Source: Blautia parvula (GTDB taxonomy: Bacteria; Bacillota; Clostridia; Lachnospirales; Lachnospiraceae). Taken from it: a DNA stretch of 64,000 nt. Below the pieces are notes generated by a model. That model made no database searches and was not told the DNA's origin. It saw only the letters and a program-made list of their open reading frames with translations. The stretch spans positions 2,450,001-2,514,000 of the forward strand of contig NZ_CP084061.1 in NCBI RefSeq assembly GCF_020215665.1, read 5' to 3'. A program made the position numbers and the translations under genes. Numbering within the stretch: the stretch's first letter is position 1; each line of letters begins with the position of its first letter. Positions 8,756 through 16,993 of this stretch are shown here, in pieces.

Positions 8756-10126
8756 TCACATATTAAACAGATCGTTGAACGCCTCACTCATGGTGGGATG
8801 TGTATAGATCTGGTCGCGCAGTACCTGATACGGAGCGCCGAGATCCATTGCCAGTTTTATGGTGTTAATCATCTCATAGGACTCCTCGCACAGAAGCATG
8901 GCTCCCAATATCTGGCCTGTCTCCTCATGGATCACTGCCTTTAACATACCCTGAGGCTCCTTCAGAACCTGGGCTTTTGGAATGGCAGCCGCGGGAAGTT
9001 TGGCTATTTTCACCGGAATATCCGCTTTTCTGGCTTCTGTTTCACTCATGCCCACCCGGGAATAGGACGGAGAGATAAACACACTGTAGGGAACCGCTTT
9101 TCTTTTGGAAAGCCCGTAGCTGCCGCCGATCATGCGGGACCAGATGATCCTGAAATCATCCAGGGATGTATAGGTAAACTGCAGGCCTCCGTGCACGTCA
9201 CCCATGGCCCAGATATTATCCGCTGTGGTCTTCAGTTCATCATCCACCACCACTGCGCCCCGCTGATTCAGCTCTACTCCCGCTCGTTCCGGGTGCAGCC
9301 CCTCCGTATTGGGTTTTCTTCCTGTTGCGATCAGCACCGCATCTGCTTCCAGGATTTCCTCTTCACCTTTATAGGTGAGCTTCACCAGCGCATGGCCGTC
9401 TGCCTGGGCGATCTCCCAAATCCTGGATCCCAGCTTGAAGGTTACGCCGCGGCTTTCCAGCACGCCCTGTATGGCTTCCGCCACGTCCCTGTCCTCTCTC
9501 GGGATCAGCACTTCCCCATCCTGCAGAACCGTCACTTCTGTGCCGAAGCCGGAATACATGGAGGAGAATTCCAGACCGATATAACCGCCGCCCACGATCA
9601 CAAGACGTTTCGGATATTCTCTCAGATCCATCAGTGTGGCACTGGTATGTACATAGGGATTCCCCTCCAGACCCTTGATCGGCGGAATCACAGGGGTTCC
9701 TCCTGTGTTGATAAAGATTTTCTCCCCTTCGATTTCAAAGGTCTCAAGAGCTGTCTTCACCTCCACAACCGTATTGGAGACAAAGGATGCGGTCCCGTTA
9801 AATACATCCACATTGTCCAGGTCATCCAGTTTCCTGAAATTCTTTTCCCTGAGCATAGCGGTGAGCCGTCTCTTTTCATCAATGGCTGCCTCATAATCCG
9901 CAGCCCTCTCCTCCGGGGAAGCCTCTTTTTTATTAAATGCCAGTCCGGAGCTTCTGACCAGGGATTTTGACGGGATACATCCCACATTGATACAGGTTCC
10001 GCCGTACATGCCTGCATCCTTCTCGATCATCGCCACCTTTTTCCCCTGCCCTGCCAGCTTGCCTGCCAGTGTCTTGCCGCCCTTGCCAAATCCGATGATT
10101 ACCGCATCATATTTTTTCATATTCAT
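8756..10126 (-). CDS. FAD-dependent pyridine nucleotide-disulfide oxidoreductase, RclA/mercuric-reductase-like
   Basis: Flavoprotein of the glutathione-reductase class, expected to pass electrons from NAD(P)H through FAD to a redox-active cysteine pair and then to an unknown acceptor. The first Rossmann motif (IIGFGKGGKTLA) is followed by GGTCINVGCIPSK with redox Cys45 and Cys50. The second dinucleotide motif is VIVGGGYIGLEFSS, and the C-terminal HPTMSEAFNDL supplies the His-Glu pair of the active site. No extra metal-binding domain is present, so it is not a classical MerA. It is the last gene of the redox operon; its start abuts the Rrf2 stop codon (TGAATG). The ATG at 10120 has better spacing from AAAGG than the one at 10126. 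The substrate is unknown; RclA-like copper or hypochlorite functions are possibilities only. Confidence 0.9.
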   Translation of the reverse strand: MNMKKYDAVIIGFGKGGKTLAGKLAGQGKKVAMIEKDAGMYGGTCINVGCIPSKSLVRSSGLAFNKKEASPEERAADYEAAIDEKRRLTAMLREKNFRKLDDLDNVDVFNGTASFVSNTVVEVKTALETFEIEGEKIFINTGGTPVIPPIKGLEGNPYVHTSATLMDLREYPKRLVIVGGGYIGLEFSSMYSGFGTEVTVLQDGEVLIPREDRDVAEAIQGVLESRGVTFKLGSRIWEIAQADGHALVKLTYKGEEEILEADAVLIATGRKPNTEGLHPERAGVELNQRGAVVVDDELKTTADNIWAMGDVHGGLQFTYTSLDDFRIIWSRMIGGSYGLSKRKAVPYSVFISPSYSRVGMSETEARKADIPVKIAKLPAAAIPKAQVLKEPQGMLKAVIHEETGQILGAMLLCEESYEMINTIKLAMDLGAPYQVLRDQIYTHPTMSEAFNDLFNM

Positions 10127-10549
10127 TCACCTTTCTTCTCTGTGAAATATTTTATTGTCAATATCGGCTATTGTGATCCTGCACAGCTTCTCTCTGCACA
10201 CTTCATTGAGCTGTCCGTAAATGTCATCCATAATATCTGCCATACCCGAAGCTACCATACAGTTCATATCCGGATTGCCGGATTTCCAGGACGCACACAC
10301 CGCCTCAATCTCCAGCGCGTCGTAAATCATGGCAAGATTCACATCCGCTGCCTTCATGGAAGTATGGTATCCTCCGTTCTGTCCCTCTTTTGTGGCAATA
10401 AGCTCCTTCTTTTTCAGTTTTGCCATGACCTTCCGGATGCGTGCCGGATTGGTACAGACATTCTTCGCCAGCTCTTCACTGGCCAGAGTCTCCTGTTTGT
10501 GGTTCAGATAAACCAATGCATGTACCGCGATCGCAAATTCACTTGTCAT
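10127..10549 (-). CDS. Rrf2 family transcriptional regulator
   Basis: Winged-helix DNA-binding regulator. The N-terminal helix region (EFAIAVHALVYLNHK) and the HTH (LASEELAKNVCTNPARIRKVMAKLKKKELI) followed by GQNGGY are diagnostic. Cysteines occur further on (VCASW, MNCMV, VCREKLC) and could hold an iron-sulphur cluster or form a thiol switch, but the spacing is not the standard IscR pattern. ATG at 10549 is preferred because GAGGG lies 8 bp upstream; a GTG at 10564 overlaps the stop of the polyferredoxin gene. Sitting inside the redox operon, it is the obvious candidate to control the promoter at 12401-12429. Confidence 0.9.
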   Translation of the reverse strand: MTSEFAIAVHALVYLNHKQETLASEELAKNVCTNPARIRKVMAKLKKKELIATKEGQNGGYHTSMKAADVNLAMIYDALEIEAVCASWKSGNPDMNCMVASGMADIMDDIYGQLNEVCREKLCRITIADIDNKIFHREER

Positions 10550-10560
10550 TTCACTCACCC

Positions 10561-11445
10561 TCACTCTTGTTCTTTTTCCTTATTCTTTTTCATAGTTGTG
10601 CATATAGCACCGCGTTTACAGCTCTTGATACAGTCACCGCAGCGGATACACTCCCTGCTGTTTGGGGTTTCCCATACCCGGATATCCATCTTGCAGGCTC
10701 TCTGACAGCTCCCGCACCGGTTGCATTTTGTCTCGTCCACCTGATACCGGTACAGGGCAATGGGATTAAACAGCCCGTAAATGGCACCCAGAGGACACAG
10801 ATATTTGCAGAACGGCCTGTATACCATAATGGACAGAAGCACCACTGCAGCCAGAATCGCTGCCTTCCAGGCAAACAGAAAACCGATGGCCCCTCTCAGG
10901 TCTTCATTTAAAAGTACCAGGGGAATACCGGCTGTCAGGGTTCCGCTTGGACAGATAAACTGACAGAACCATGGGCTTCCCTGCCCGATGATATCCACAT
11001 AGAACATGGGCATCAGAATGACAAACACCACTAATATCACATATTTCAGCCATACCAGCCACTTATGTCCGGGCAGGTTCTTCCTCTTTCTGTTTCTGAA
11101 AAAAGGGATCTTATAAAGCAGATCCTGGATCAGTCCAAAAGGACACAGCCACCCGCATACAAATCTTCCGATCAGAGAACCGATAAAGATCAGAAAACCG
11201 ATAATATAAAAGGAAAACCGGTAATTCCGGCTTCCCAGCACTGCCTGCAGGGAACCGATGGGACAGGCCCCCAGCGCTCCCGGACAGGAGTAGCAGTTAA
11301 GCCCCGGCACACACAGCGCCTTGGTGGGACCTTTATATATTTTTCCTTTGATAAATCCCAAAACATAGCCATTGGTCAGTGCCGTAAATCCCACCTGCAC
11401 GATCAGCCGCATTCTGTTTCGGATCTTCTGCAAAAATTCAGCCAA
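10561..11445 (-). CDS. Membrane 4Fe-4S polyferredoxin (NapH/CcoG-like)
   Basis: Integral membrane electron carrier. An N-terminal cysteine motif (CYSCPGALGACPIG, about 50-63) is followed by membrane helices carrying CGWLCPFG and CKYLCPLG loops, and a C-terminal cytoplasmic part has two classical ferredoxin motifs (CNRCGSCQRAC and CIRCGDCIKSC). About five membrane segments are visible. The start is a TTG at 11445 overlapping the stop of the small CXXC gene, with GGAG 10 bp upstream; an ATG at 11412 is the alternative. It probably links cytoplasmic reductant to the extracytoplasmic thioredoxin-like lipoprotein encoded upstream. Confidence 0.88.
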   Translation of the reverse strand: MAEFLQKIRNRMRLIVQVGFTALTNGYVLGFIKGKIYKGPTKALCVPGLNCYSCPGALGACPIGSLQAVLGSRNYRFSFYIIGFLIFIGSLIGRFVCGWLCPFGLIQDLLYKIPFFRNRKRKNLPGHKWLVWLKYVILVVFVILMPMFYVDIIGQGSPWFCQFICPSGTLTAGIPLVLLNEDLRGAIGFLFAWKAAILAAVVLLSIMVYRPFCKYLCPLGAIYGLFNPIALYRYQVDETKCNRCGSCQRACKMDIRVWETPNSRECIRCGDCIKSCKRGAICTTMKKNKEKEQE

Positions 11446-11584
11446 TTCCTATACACTCCAGACATATATTCACTGCTTTTGTAAACACGGTATCCACTTC
11501 CCCCCGGCTTGCGCCAAATATAATAAATGCCGCTGCCGCCACAAGAAGCAGACTCCTTAAAACTGCTGCCTTTCTCCTACTCAT
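11438..11584 (-). CDS. Small membrane CXXC protein, CD1871A-like (48 residues)
   Basis: A 48-residue protein, easily missed, that overlaps both neighbours: its ATG lies inside the end of the TlpA-like gene (ATGAGTAG) and its TGA overlaps the start of the polyferredoxin gene. A basic start (MSRRKAAVLR) leads into one membrane segment (about 10-25), then SRGEV, and a C-terminal NICLECIGIG with a CxxC pair. The layout agrees with the CD1871A family of CXXC proteins that occur beside TlpA-like and polyferredoxin genes in Clostridia. It may be a small redox or metal-relay subunit; no biochemical function is known to me. Confidence 0.85.
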   Translation of the reverse strand: MSRRKAAVLRSLLLVAAAAFIIFGASRGEVDTVFTKAVNICLECIGIG

Positions 11585-12353
11585 TCTGCACCTTCTCAAG
11601 CATTTTGTCTATCACTGCAATCCACTGTTTCTTACTTTTCGCCCCGGGATACGTCTCCCCTACCTGGTTTCCGTTCTTATCCAGGAAAATAGTTGTGGGC
11701 ACAACCTGGGCATTTCTCAAGATTCTGTACTGCATATTGGCATCATCCGGTATGACAAGATGTGTATAATCCGCCTCTGTTTTATCCACAATTTCAAGTG
11801 CTGTCTCATCCTCCGGCTGGCTCACATCACTGATGATCCCAACCATCCGGAAGCCCTTATCCGCATATTCCCGGCTCAGTTCCCCAAGATCCGGCATCTC
11901 TCTGATACACGGTCCGCAGAACGTTCCCCAGATATTCACCATAGTCAGGTCCGCCTCAGCAAATATGTCCTGATTCACATCCTTTCCGTCCAGCGTCTTG
12001 GTCTTAAACTCGCCGAAGATCTCATTTTTATCGGTCTCATTCTCCGCATCTGCCTGCTGATCCTGACTTTTTTCCTGACTCTCAGTCTGCTGATCCTGGT
12101 AATCAGCTTTCTGTCCATCTTCTTTGGCACTGTCCTTATTCTCCTGCTGTCCGTCAGTCTGCGCCTTATCAGCTGCATCCTCGCCGGCGCTTTTTGAGGT
12201 CACACTTCCGTCCTTCTGGCTTCCCGCGTTCTCTTCTGTCTGTGTCTCGGTCTTAGTTGTACTGTCTTCTTTATTTCCACACCCGGCGAGCACCCCGGCT
12301 GTTACCAGAGCTGTCACCGCCATTGCCATTAAATATTGTCTCCGTCTTCTCAT
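11577..12353 (-). CDS. TlpA/ResA-like thioredoxin-fold lipoprotein
   Basis: Extracytoplasmic thiol-disulphide protein. A lipoprotein signal peptide ends in the lipobox LAGCG (Cys near residue 25). An acidic and Gln-rich linker of about 90 residues follows, and then an AhpC/TSA-Redoxin domain with the active site WGTFCGPC and the cis-proline region VVPTTIFLDKNG. It is the first gene of the five-gene operon, with GGAGG 7 bp before the ATG. Context suggests it receives electrons from the membrane polyferredoxin to keep surface thiols or methionine residues reduced; the direction of electron flow is inference. Confidence 0.92.
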   Translation of the reverse strand: MRRRRQYLMAMAVTALVTAGVLAGCGNKEDSTTKTETQTEENAGSQKDGSVTSKSAGEDAADKAQTDGQQENKDSAKEDGQKADYQDQQTESQEKSQDQQADAENETDKNEIFGEFKTKTLDGKDVNQDIFAEADLTMVNIWGTFCGPCIREMPDLGELSREYADKGFRMVGIISDVSQPEDETALEIVDKTEADYTHLVIPDDANMQYRILRNAQVVPTTIFLDKNGNQVGETYPGAKSKKQWIAVIDKMLEKVQNE

Positions 12354-12382
12354 GGTCCAACCTCCATATTGTTATTCTCTTT

Positions 12383-12464
12383 GTTACAGTTCATACTGAA
12401 ATTATATTAGTTACAGTTCCAAATGTCAAGTCTTTTTCCCATATATTTTTCTAATGTAACAAAG
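12383..12464 (-). promoter_or_regulatory. Consensus promoter of the redox operon with repeated operator
   Basis: On the minus strand TTGACA (12424-12429) and TATAAT (12401-12406) are both perfect and 17 bp apart. The 10-mer GAACTGTAAC occurs twice in direct orientation, once in the spacer (12410-12419) and once just downstream of the -10 (12383-12392). In addition CTTTGTTACA (12379-12388) has an exact inverted copy at 12455-12464 upstream of the -35. These positions fit a repressor that blocks an otherwise very strong promoter. Confidence 0.85.
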
Positions 12465-12508
12465 TCACAGTTGCTGTTTCACGGATAAGTAGTCGGTTCA
12501 ATTTAAAA

Positions 12509-12550
12509 CTGCCGGAAGGAAACAGCCCTATAGCCATTCCCGCCCGGCAG
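12509..12550 (-). terminator. Intrinsic terminator after the alcohol dehydrogenase gene
   Basis: CTGCCGG pairs with CCGGCAG around a loop that contains a second short stem, followed on the minus strand by TTTTAAA. It starts about 30 bp after the dehydrogenase stop. Confidence 0.65.
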
Positions 12551-12579
12551 CCTTTCAGCTCTGCACTCTTTTAAATTTT

Positions 12580-13605
12580 TCACATCTTAGGTGAGATCAC
12601 ATACTTCCCTTTTGCCCTCACCTCCGGCCTGCTCAAAATTTCTTCCAATTTATCCAGACTGCACACCTCATACACCATACTGCTCACATCCAGCCTTCCT
12701 GAATTGATCAGGTCCAGCGCCCTCTTCTGTGTATAGGGATTGATATAAGAAGCCTTCAGCACCAGCTCCTTCTGGAAGACCTGAAACGGCTTCACAGCAA
12801 TCTCCTCATCCGGCTTCGTCAGCCCGAACATCATGACAACCGCCTTATTCCCCGCGATCTCAATCGCCTGCTCAATGGTGGATGGGCGGCCTACACACTC
12901 GATCACCACATTCACCCAGTCCATTCCGTTCTCTGCAAGGCGCTCCTTCACATCTTCCTTTACAGGGTCAATACACACATCAGCCCCCAGCTTTCTTCCC
13001 ACTTCCCTCTTATTCTCCACCGGCTCTAAAAGCGCCACCTTGGCAGCCCCGGCCAGCTTTGCAAGCTGAAGCATAAGAAGACCGATCATCCCTCCGCCGA
13101 TGATGACCACCTGTTGTCCCGGCTGGATCTCACACATGTCAATTCCGTGGAGGCAGCAGGCCACCGGTTCTGCCATGGCTCCCTGCTCAAAGGTAGTATT
13201 CTCTCCCAGAAGATACACCTGTCTCTCATCCACTGCACAGTATTCCGCAAAACCGCCGTTTACCGTTGTACCGTATCCCATCATATTTTCACAGAAATGG
13301 GCAACTCCGTTTCTGCAGGGATCACAGGCTCCGCAGTAACAGTTCGGGTCAATGCAGACTCTGTCCCCGGCCTTATACTTCTTCACTTCACTTCCCACTT
13401 CCCTGATCACGCCGGAAAATTCGTGTCCTAAAATAGTGGGAGGCGTTACCTCCGCAGCTCCTTTATCCCCTTCATAAATATGTACATCTGTTCCGCACAC
13501 ACCGCATGCCTCCACCTGGATCAGCACATCATGAGGCCCAACCTCAGGCATCGGATGCTCCTCCACTCTCAGATCATGTTTTCCGTAAAATACTGCACTC
13601 TTCAT
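12580..13605 (-). CDS. Zinc-dependent medium-chain alcohol/polyol dehydrogenase
   Basis: NAD(P)-dependent oxidation of a secondary alcohol or polyol. The N-terminal GroES-like domain has the catalytic zinc Cys in ACGVCGTDVH and the GHEFSG motif. The structural zinc site is the four-cysteine stretch CYCGACDPCRNG to CEN. The Rossmann domain has VIIGGGMIGLLMLQLAK. Length of 341 is typical for sorbitol or threonine dehydrogenase relatives, but residues do not let me choose a substrate. ATG at 13605 has GGAGG 8 bp upstream; a GTG 15 bp further out lies in the ribosome binding site. A ROK regulator is transcribed away from it. Confidence 0.9.
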   Translation of the reverse strand: MKSAVFYGKHDLRVEEHPMPEVGPHDVLIQVEACGVCGTDVHIYEGDKGAAEVTPPTILGHEFSGVIREVGSEVKKYKAGDRVCIDPNCYCGACDPCRNGVAHFCENMMGYGTTVNGGFAEYCAVDERQVYLLGENTTFEQGAMAEPVACCLHGIDMCEIQPGQQVVIIGGGMIGLLMLQLAKLAGAAKVALLEPVENKREVGRKLGADVCIDPVKEDVKERLAENGMDWVNVVIECVGRPSTIEQAIEIAGNKAVVMMFGLTKPDEEIAVKPFQVFQKELVLKASYINPYTQKRALDLINSGRLDVSSMVYEVCSLDKLEEILSRPEVRAKGKYVISPKM

Positions 13606-13648
13606 CCCTATTTCCTCCACTTTCTCAGTTTTCTATACTTTCGCTCTA

Positions 13649-13707
13649 AACTTATAGTTATGTCTTACGCATAAGTTCACTATATAGCAAGGTACAAAAA
13701 AATACAA
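13649..13707 (-). promoter_or_regulatory. Promoter and inverted-repeat operator of the dehydrogenase gene
   Basis: On the minus strand TTGTAT and TATAGT are 17 bp apart (13702-13707 and 13679-13684). Just downstream lies the inverted repeat AACTTAT / ATAAGTT (13649-13655 and 13671-13677). The position is that of a repressor site, and the divergent ROK protein is the natural candidate to bind it. Confidence 0.6.
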
Positions 13708-13874
13708 TAGACATTTATACCAATATTCTTTTGCGATTTTTATCCAAAATGCTGCAGCCGCCCGTTACCGGATACCGTTTCCCCCTTCTCCGCCCCTTTC
13801 GTTTTGAATCCCCACTTGTCATTTTCCCCTGTCCATACTAAAATAGAGACAGATATTCCCCGGGAGGAACTTTT

Positions 13875-15005
13875 ATGAACACAACAGGCATGACCACAAT
13901 GGAAATCAAAAAAATAAATAAGAGCAAAGTCTACCACCTTATCTATGAAAGCCGCACCATATCCAAGCAGGGGATCGCCGCTGCCCTGCAGATGGGCATG
14001 AACACAGTGACCCAGAACCTGAAGCTTCTGGAAGAGGAAGGGCTCATCGAACGGAAAGGATACTTTGAATCCACAGGCGGAAGAAAGGCCCATGCGATCC
14101 GTATCCTTCCGGACGCCAAAATCGCACTGGGCATTGAAGTGCTCAGAAAGACCCTGCACATGGCTGCCATAGACCTTTACGGCAATATTCTGTATCAGGA
14201 ATCCTGCGCCCTTCCCTTTGAAGCCTCAGACGCCTACTGTGAACAGGTCGGCAGAAGGCTCACCGCCTTTGTGGATAAATACGGCATAGAAAAAGAACAT
14301 ATCTTAGGGGCCTCCATTGCCATTCAGGGACTTATCTCCCCGGACGGAAGCACTGTAAGCTACGGAAGGATACTGGAGCATACGGGCATGAAGCTCTCTG
14401 ACTTCTCCCGCTATATCCCATACCCCTGCCGTCTGGAACACGACTCCAAGGCTGCCGCCTATCTGGAGACCTGGCATCAGGAAAAATTCCGGGATTCCAT
14501 TGTAGTTCTTCTGAACCAAAACCTGGGCGGCGCGGTCATTATAAACGGAAAGGTCCACACAGGCCTTGGCATGCACAGCGGGTCCATTGAACACATGTGC
14601 ATTCAGGCTGACGGCCCGCTCTGTTACTGCGGGGAACACGGCTGTCTGGAAACCTACTGTTCCGCGGACAGTCTGGAACGGGCGGCGCAGACGGATATCC
14701 CCTCCTTTTTCCGGGAGCTGCGCCGTGGAAATTCCGCGTTTGCAGACATATGGGAGGACTATCTGGACCACCTGGCCTTTGCCCTCTGCAACCTGAACGT
14801 TATACTTGACTGCCGCATCATCATCAGCGGCTACCTGGCTCCTTATATTACAGGGGAAGATGTGGTGCAACTTACCAAACGCATACAGGACAGCTCCCCG
14901 TACAGTCTCCCGGATGATTTTATCTTTTTGAGCACCCACGGACAGCTTGCTCCGCCGGTCGGCGCAGCACTTTCTTATATCGATCAGTTTCTGCAGACAA
15001 TTTAA
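13875..15005 (+). CDS. ROK family transcriptional regulator
   Basis: Sugar-responsive regulator with an N-terminal winged helix (SKQGIAAALQMGMNTVTQNL, about 37-56) and a ROK sugar-kinase-like domain. The zinc motif of the family is intact (CYCGEHGCLE near 255). The start follows GGAGGAACTTTT. A paralogue with the same layout lies at 27157-28278. It is divergent from the alcohol dehydrogenase gene, whose promoter carries an inverted repeat, so control of that gene is likely. The effector sugar is unknown. Confidence 0.92.
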   Translation: MNTTGMTTMEIKKINKSKVYHLIYESRTISKQGIAAALQMGMNTVTQNLKLLEEEGLIERKGYFESTGGRKAHAIRILPDAKIALGIEVLRKTLHMAAIDLYGNILYQESCALPFEASDAYCEQVGRRLTAFVDKYGIEKEHILGASIAIQGLISPDGSTVSYGRILEHTGMKLSDFSRYIPYPCRLEHDSKAAAYLETWHQEKFRDSIVVLLNQNLGGAVIINGKVHTGLGMHSGSIEHMCIQADGPLCYCGEHGCLETYCSADSLERAAQTDIPSFFRELRRGNSAFADIWEDYLDHLAFALCNLNVILDCRIIISGYLAPYITGEDVVQLTKRIQDSSPYSLPDDFIFLSTHGQLAPPVGAALSYIDQFLQTI

Positions 15006-15043
15006 GGGTATGGGAACCGCATTCCTGCGCGGTTTCCATACCC
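15006..15043. terminator. Bidirectional hairpin between ROK gene and diguanylate cyclase gene
   Basis: GGGTATGGGAACCGC pairs with GCGGTTTCCATACCC (one G-T pair) around an 8-nt loop, immediately after the ROK stop and before the convergent gene's stop. The T run is short on the plus strand. Confidence 0.75.
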
Positions 15044-15049
15044 TTTCCA

Positions 15050-16858
15050 CTATTCCTCATAAAAACAGACCTGGTTCTTGCCTCTTTTCTTCGCCTCGTA
15101 TAAAGCCTTATCTGACTTCCGGTACAGAACCGGCTGTGTGATACCGTCCTTCGGAACAGAGGCCACGCCTATACTGACAGACAGCTTACATCCGCTGAAT
15201 TCTTTTGGCAGGCTGCTTTGGAAATTATCCATGAGCTGTTCTGCTTTTCTGCTTATCTTCTGGCGTTCATTAACATTTTTCATAAACACCACAAACTCAT
15301 CGCCGCCCAGACGCCCGATAAAGTCATCGCCCCGGAAGGTATTTTTCAGACAGGCTGCGAAAAGCTGCAGCACTTTATCTCCGTTTGGATGACCGAAGGT
15401 ATCATTCACATTCTTAAAATTATCCAGATCCATGATCATGAACGCTCCTGCGCTGCCGCTCTCCGCTATGACACTCTCCACTTCCTGTTCCAGAGCTCTT
15501 TTATTCTTCAGCCCTGTCAGCGGGTCCCTGCTGGCACTCTGCACAGCCTCCGAGAGCTGCTGCATCTGACGGCTGATATCAATAAAGGCGCACTGCACCA
15601 CCAGAGCCCCCTCCTGCATCTGCACATCAAAATTTCCATAGGCCCATTTGCGCTGTCCGTCCCTGCACAGAATCAAAAATTCTCTGGAGATAAGTCCCTC
15701 TTTCAGCTTCAAAAACCATTCCCTGTCCTCCTCCTCTAAAACGGGCTGCAGGAATCTGCCGTATCTCTCCTCATAATCCTCCATAGTGTATTCCATAAAC
15801 TGATAAAACCCGTCATTGGAATCCAGTATAGACAACTTATCGTCCAGACGGAAACGCACGATTGCACTGGGCACTGTCCGGTAAATGGAGCGGATATTCT
15901 CATATGCCCGTCTGATCTGTCTGTGGTTCTTGCGCCGGCCGTTCAGCATTCCGAATGCCATAAGCCCCAGCACCAGAAGAATGAACACGCAGTAAAAGGC
16001 TGTGCCGTCAATGACGTTCCGCGTCTTGACATCCACCACATTACACGGAACCACCAGCAGCAGATACCAGTCATTGATCCCTGTGGCAGTGTATTCCAGT
16101 ATAAAATCCTCACCGCTTTTCTGATAGCGTATGTATCCGTTCTCTCCCTTCTGCATGTTGTCCGCAAATTTTTCCAGGTCCGGGGCGGTAAAATCCCTGC
16201 TGATCACATGCTTCAGATCCTCCAGCACATTCTGCCTGGCGTCCCCTTTGGCTGAGTGCACCAGGACCTCGCCTTTGGAGTCCGTGATATAATTGTACCC
16301 TTCCCCGTTGAAATAGCGAATGGACATGAGATGCTCCAGCTCATCCATGGTATACTGCCCGAGCACAAGCCCCTGTATCTCCCCGTCCCGGTAAATGGGC
16401 ACACTGATGACCATGGTACGGCTGCTTCCGTCCTCAGCCACATAGCTCTCCACCGAGCTTTGGCCCTGAAGGGCCTTTTGAAAATACGCACGGTCCTTTA
16501 CCAGGATCTGCTGTTCCATGCCGTTATAATACATGATGCCGTCCAAATCCACCACGGCAAGCCTTGTAAAGCGTGTAATGCCTGACTTCTGTTCCAGAAT
16601 ATCCAGGACCCTCTGAGAATGGATTGATGTTTTCTGGCCGCCTATGGAGTCTGAGATTCCTTCCAGATACAGATAGTCGTTGTCGACCCTCTCATTGATC
16701 AGCTTGATGCTCTGCTGGGCAAGCTCCTGCGCATAGGCGTTCGTCTCTTTTTCCAGAATGTCATGAATGTAAGTACCGTAATAAAAAGAGGCGCCGATAA
16801 TGACCCCCACCGTCAGGATAAGGAGGCCGGCTGTTATCCATCTTTTTTTCTTCTGCAT
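15050..16858 (-). CDS. Cache-sensor diguanylate cyclase
   Basis: Membrane receptor that makes cyclic di-GMP. A first membrane segment (about 8-28) precedes an extracellular double-Cache-type sensor (about 30-275), a second membrane segment (about 286-305), a PAS-like region (about 320-430) and a GGDEF domain (about 440-600). The catalytic GGDEF (518-522) is intact, and the RxxD inhibitory site (RGDD, 509-512) is at the right distance, so product inhibition is expected. The promoter TTGACG-17-TATAAT lies at 16888-16916. The ligand of the sensor is unknown. Confidence 0.94.
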   Translation of the reverse strand: MQKKKRWITAGLLILTVGVIIGASFYYGTYIHDILEKETNAYAQELAQQSIKLINERVDNDYLYLEGISDSIGGQKTSIHSQRVLDILEQKSGITRFTRLAVVDLDGIMYYNGMEQQILVKDRAYFQKALQGQSSVESYVAEDGSSRTMVISVPIYRDGEIQGLVLGQYTMDELEHLMSIRYFNGEGYNYITDSKGEVLVHSAKGDARQNVLEDLKHVISRDFTAPDLEKFADNMQKGENGYIRYQKSGEDFILEYTATGINDWYLLLVVPCNVVDVKTRNVIDGTAFYCVFILLVLGLMAFGMLNGRRKNHRQIRRAYENIRSIYRTVPSAIVRFRLDDKLSILDSNDGFYQFMEYTMEDYEERYGRFLQPVLEEEDREWFLKLKEGLISREFLILCRDGQRKWAYGNFDVQMQEGALVVQCAFIDISRQMQQLSEAVQSASRDPLTGLKNKRALEQEVESVIAESGSAGAFMIMDLDNFKNVNDTFGHPNGDKVLQLFAACLKNTFRGDDFIGRLGGDEFVVFMKNVNERQKISRKAEQLMDNFQSSLPKEFSGCKLSVSIGVASVPKDGITQPVLYRKSDKALYEAKKRGKNQVCFYEE

Positions 16859-16887
16859 AACATTCCTTCTTCCCGATTATTACTTAT

Positions 16888-16916
16888 ATTATATATGACT
16901 CCGGTGTGCTCGTCAA
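16888..16916 (-). promoter_or_regulatory. Promoter of the diguanylate cyclase gene
   Basis: On the minus strand TTGACG and TATAAT are 17 bp apart, about 30 bp upstream of the start codon. Confidence 0.7.
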
Positions 16917-16933
16917 TTGAACAAAGAAACTCC

Positions 16934-16963
16934 TTTACAGTCTCCCGCACTGTCGATTATAAT
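16934..16963 (+). promoter_or_regulatory. Promoter of the EEP-family gene
   Basis: TTTACA and TATAAT are 18 bp apart, about 30 bp upstream of the ATG at 16994. It is back to back with the promoter of the cyclase gene. Confidence 0.65.
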
Positions 16964-16993
16964 GGGAATATAGCTAAAAAGAGGAGGGATTTT

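Noticed and set aside
8756-10126. Classical mercuric reductase
   Set aside because: No N-terminal heavy-metal domain, no C-terminal vicinal Cys pair and no mer genes nearby; the C-terminus is HPTMSEAFNDL followed by LF and NM.
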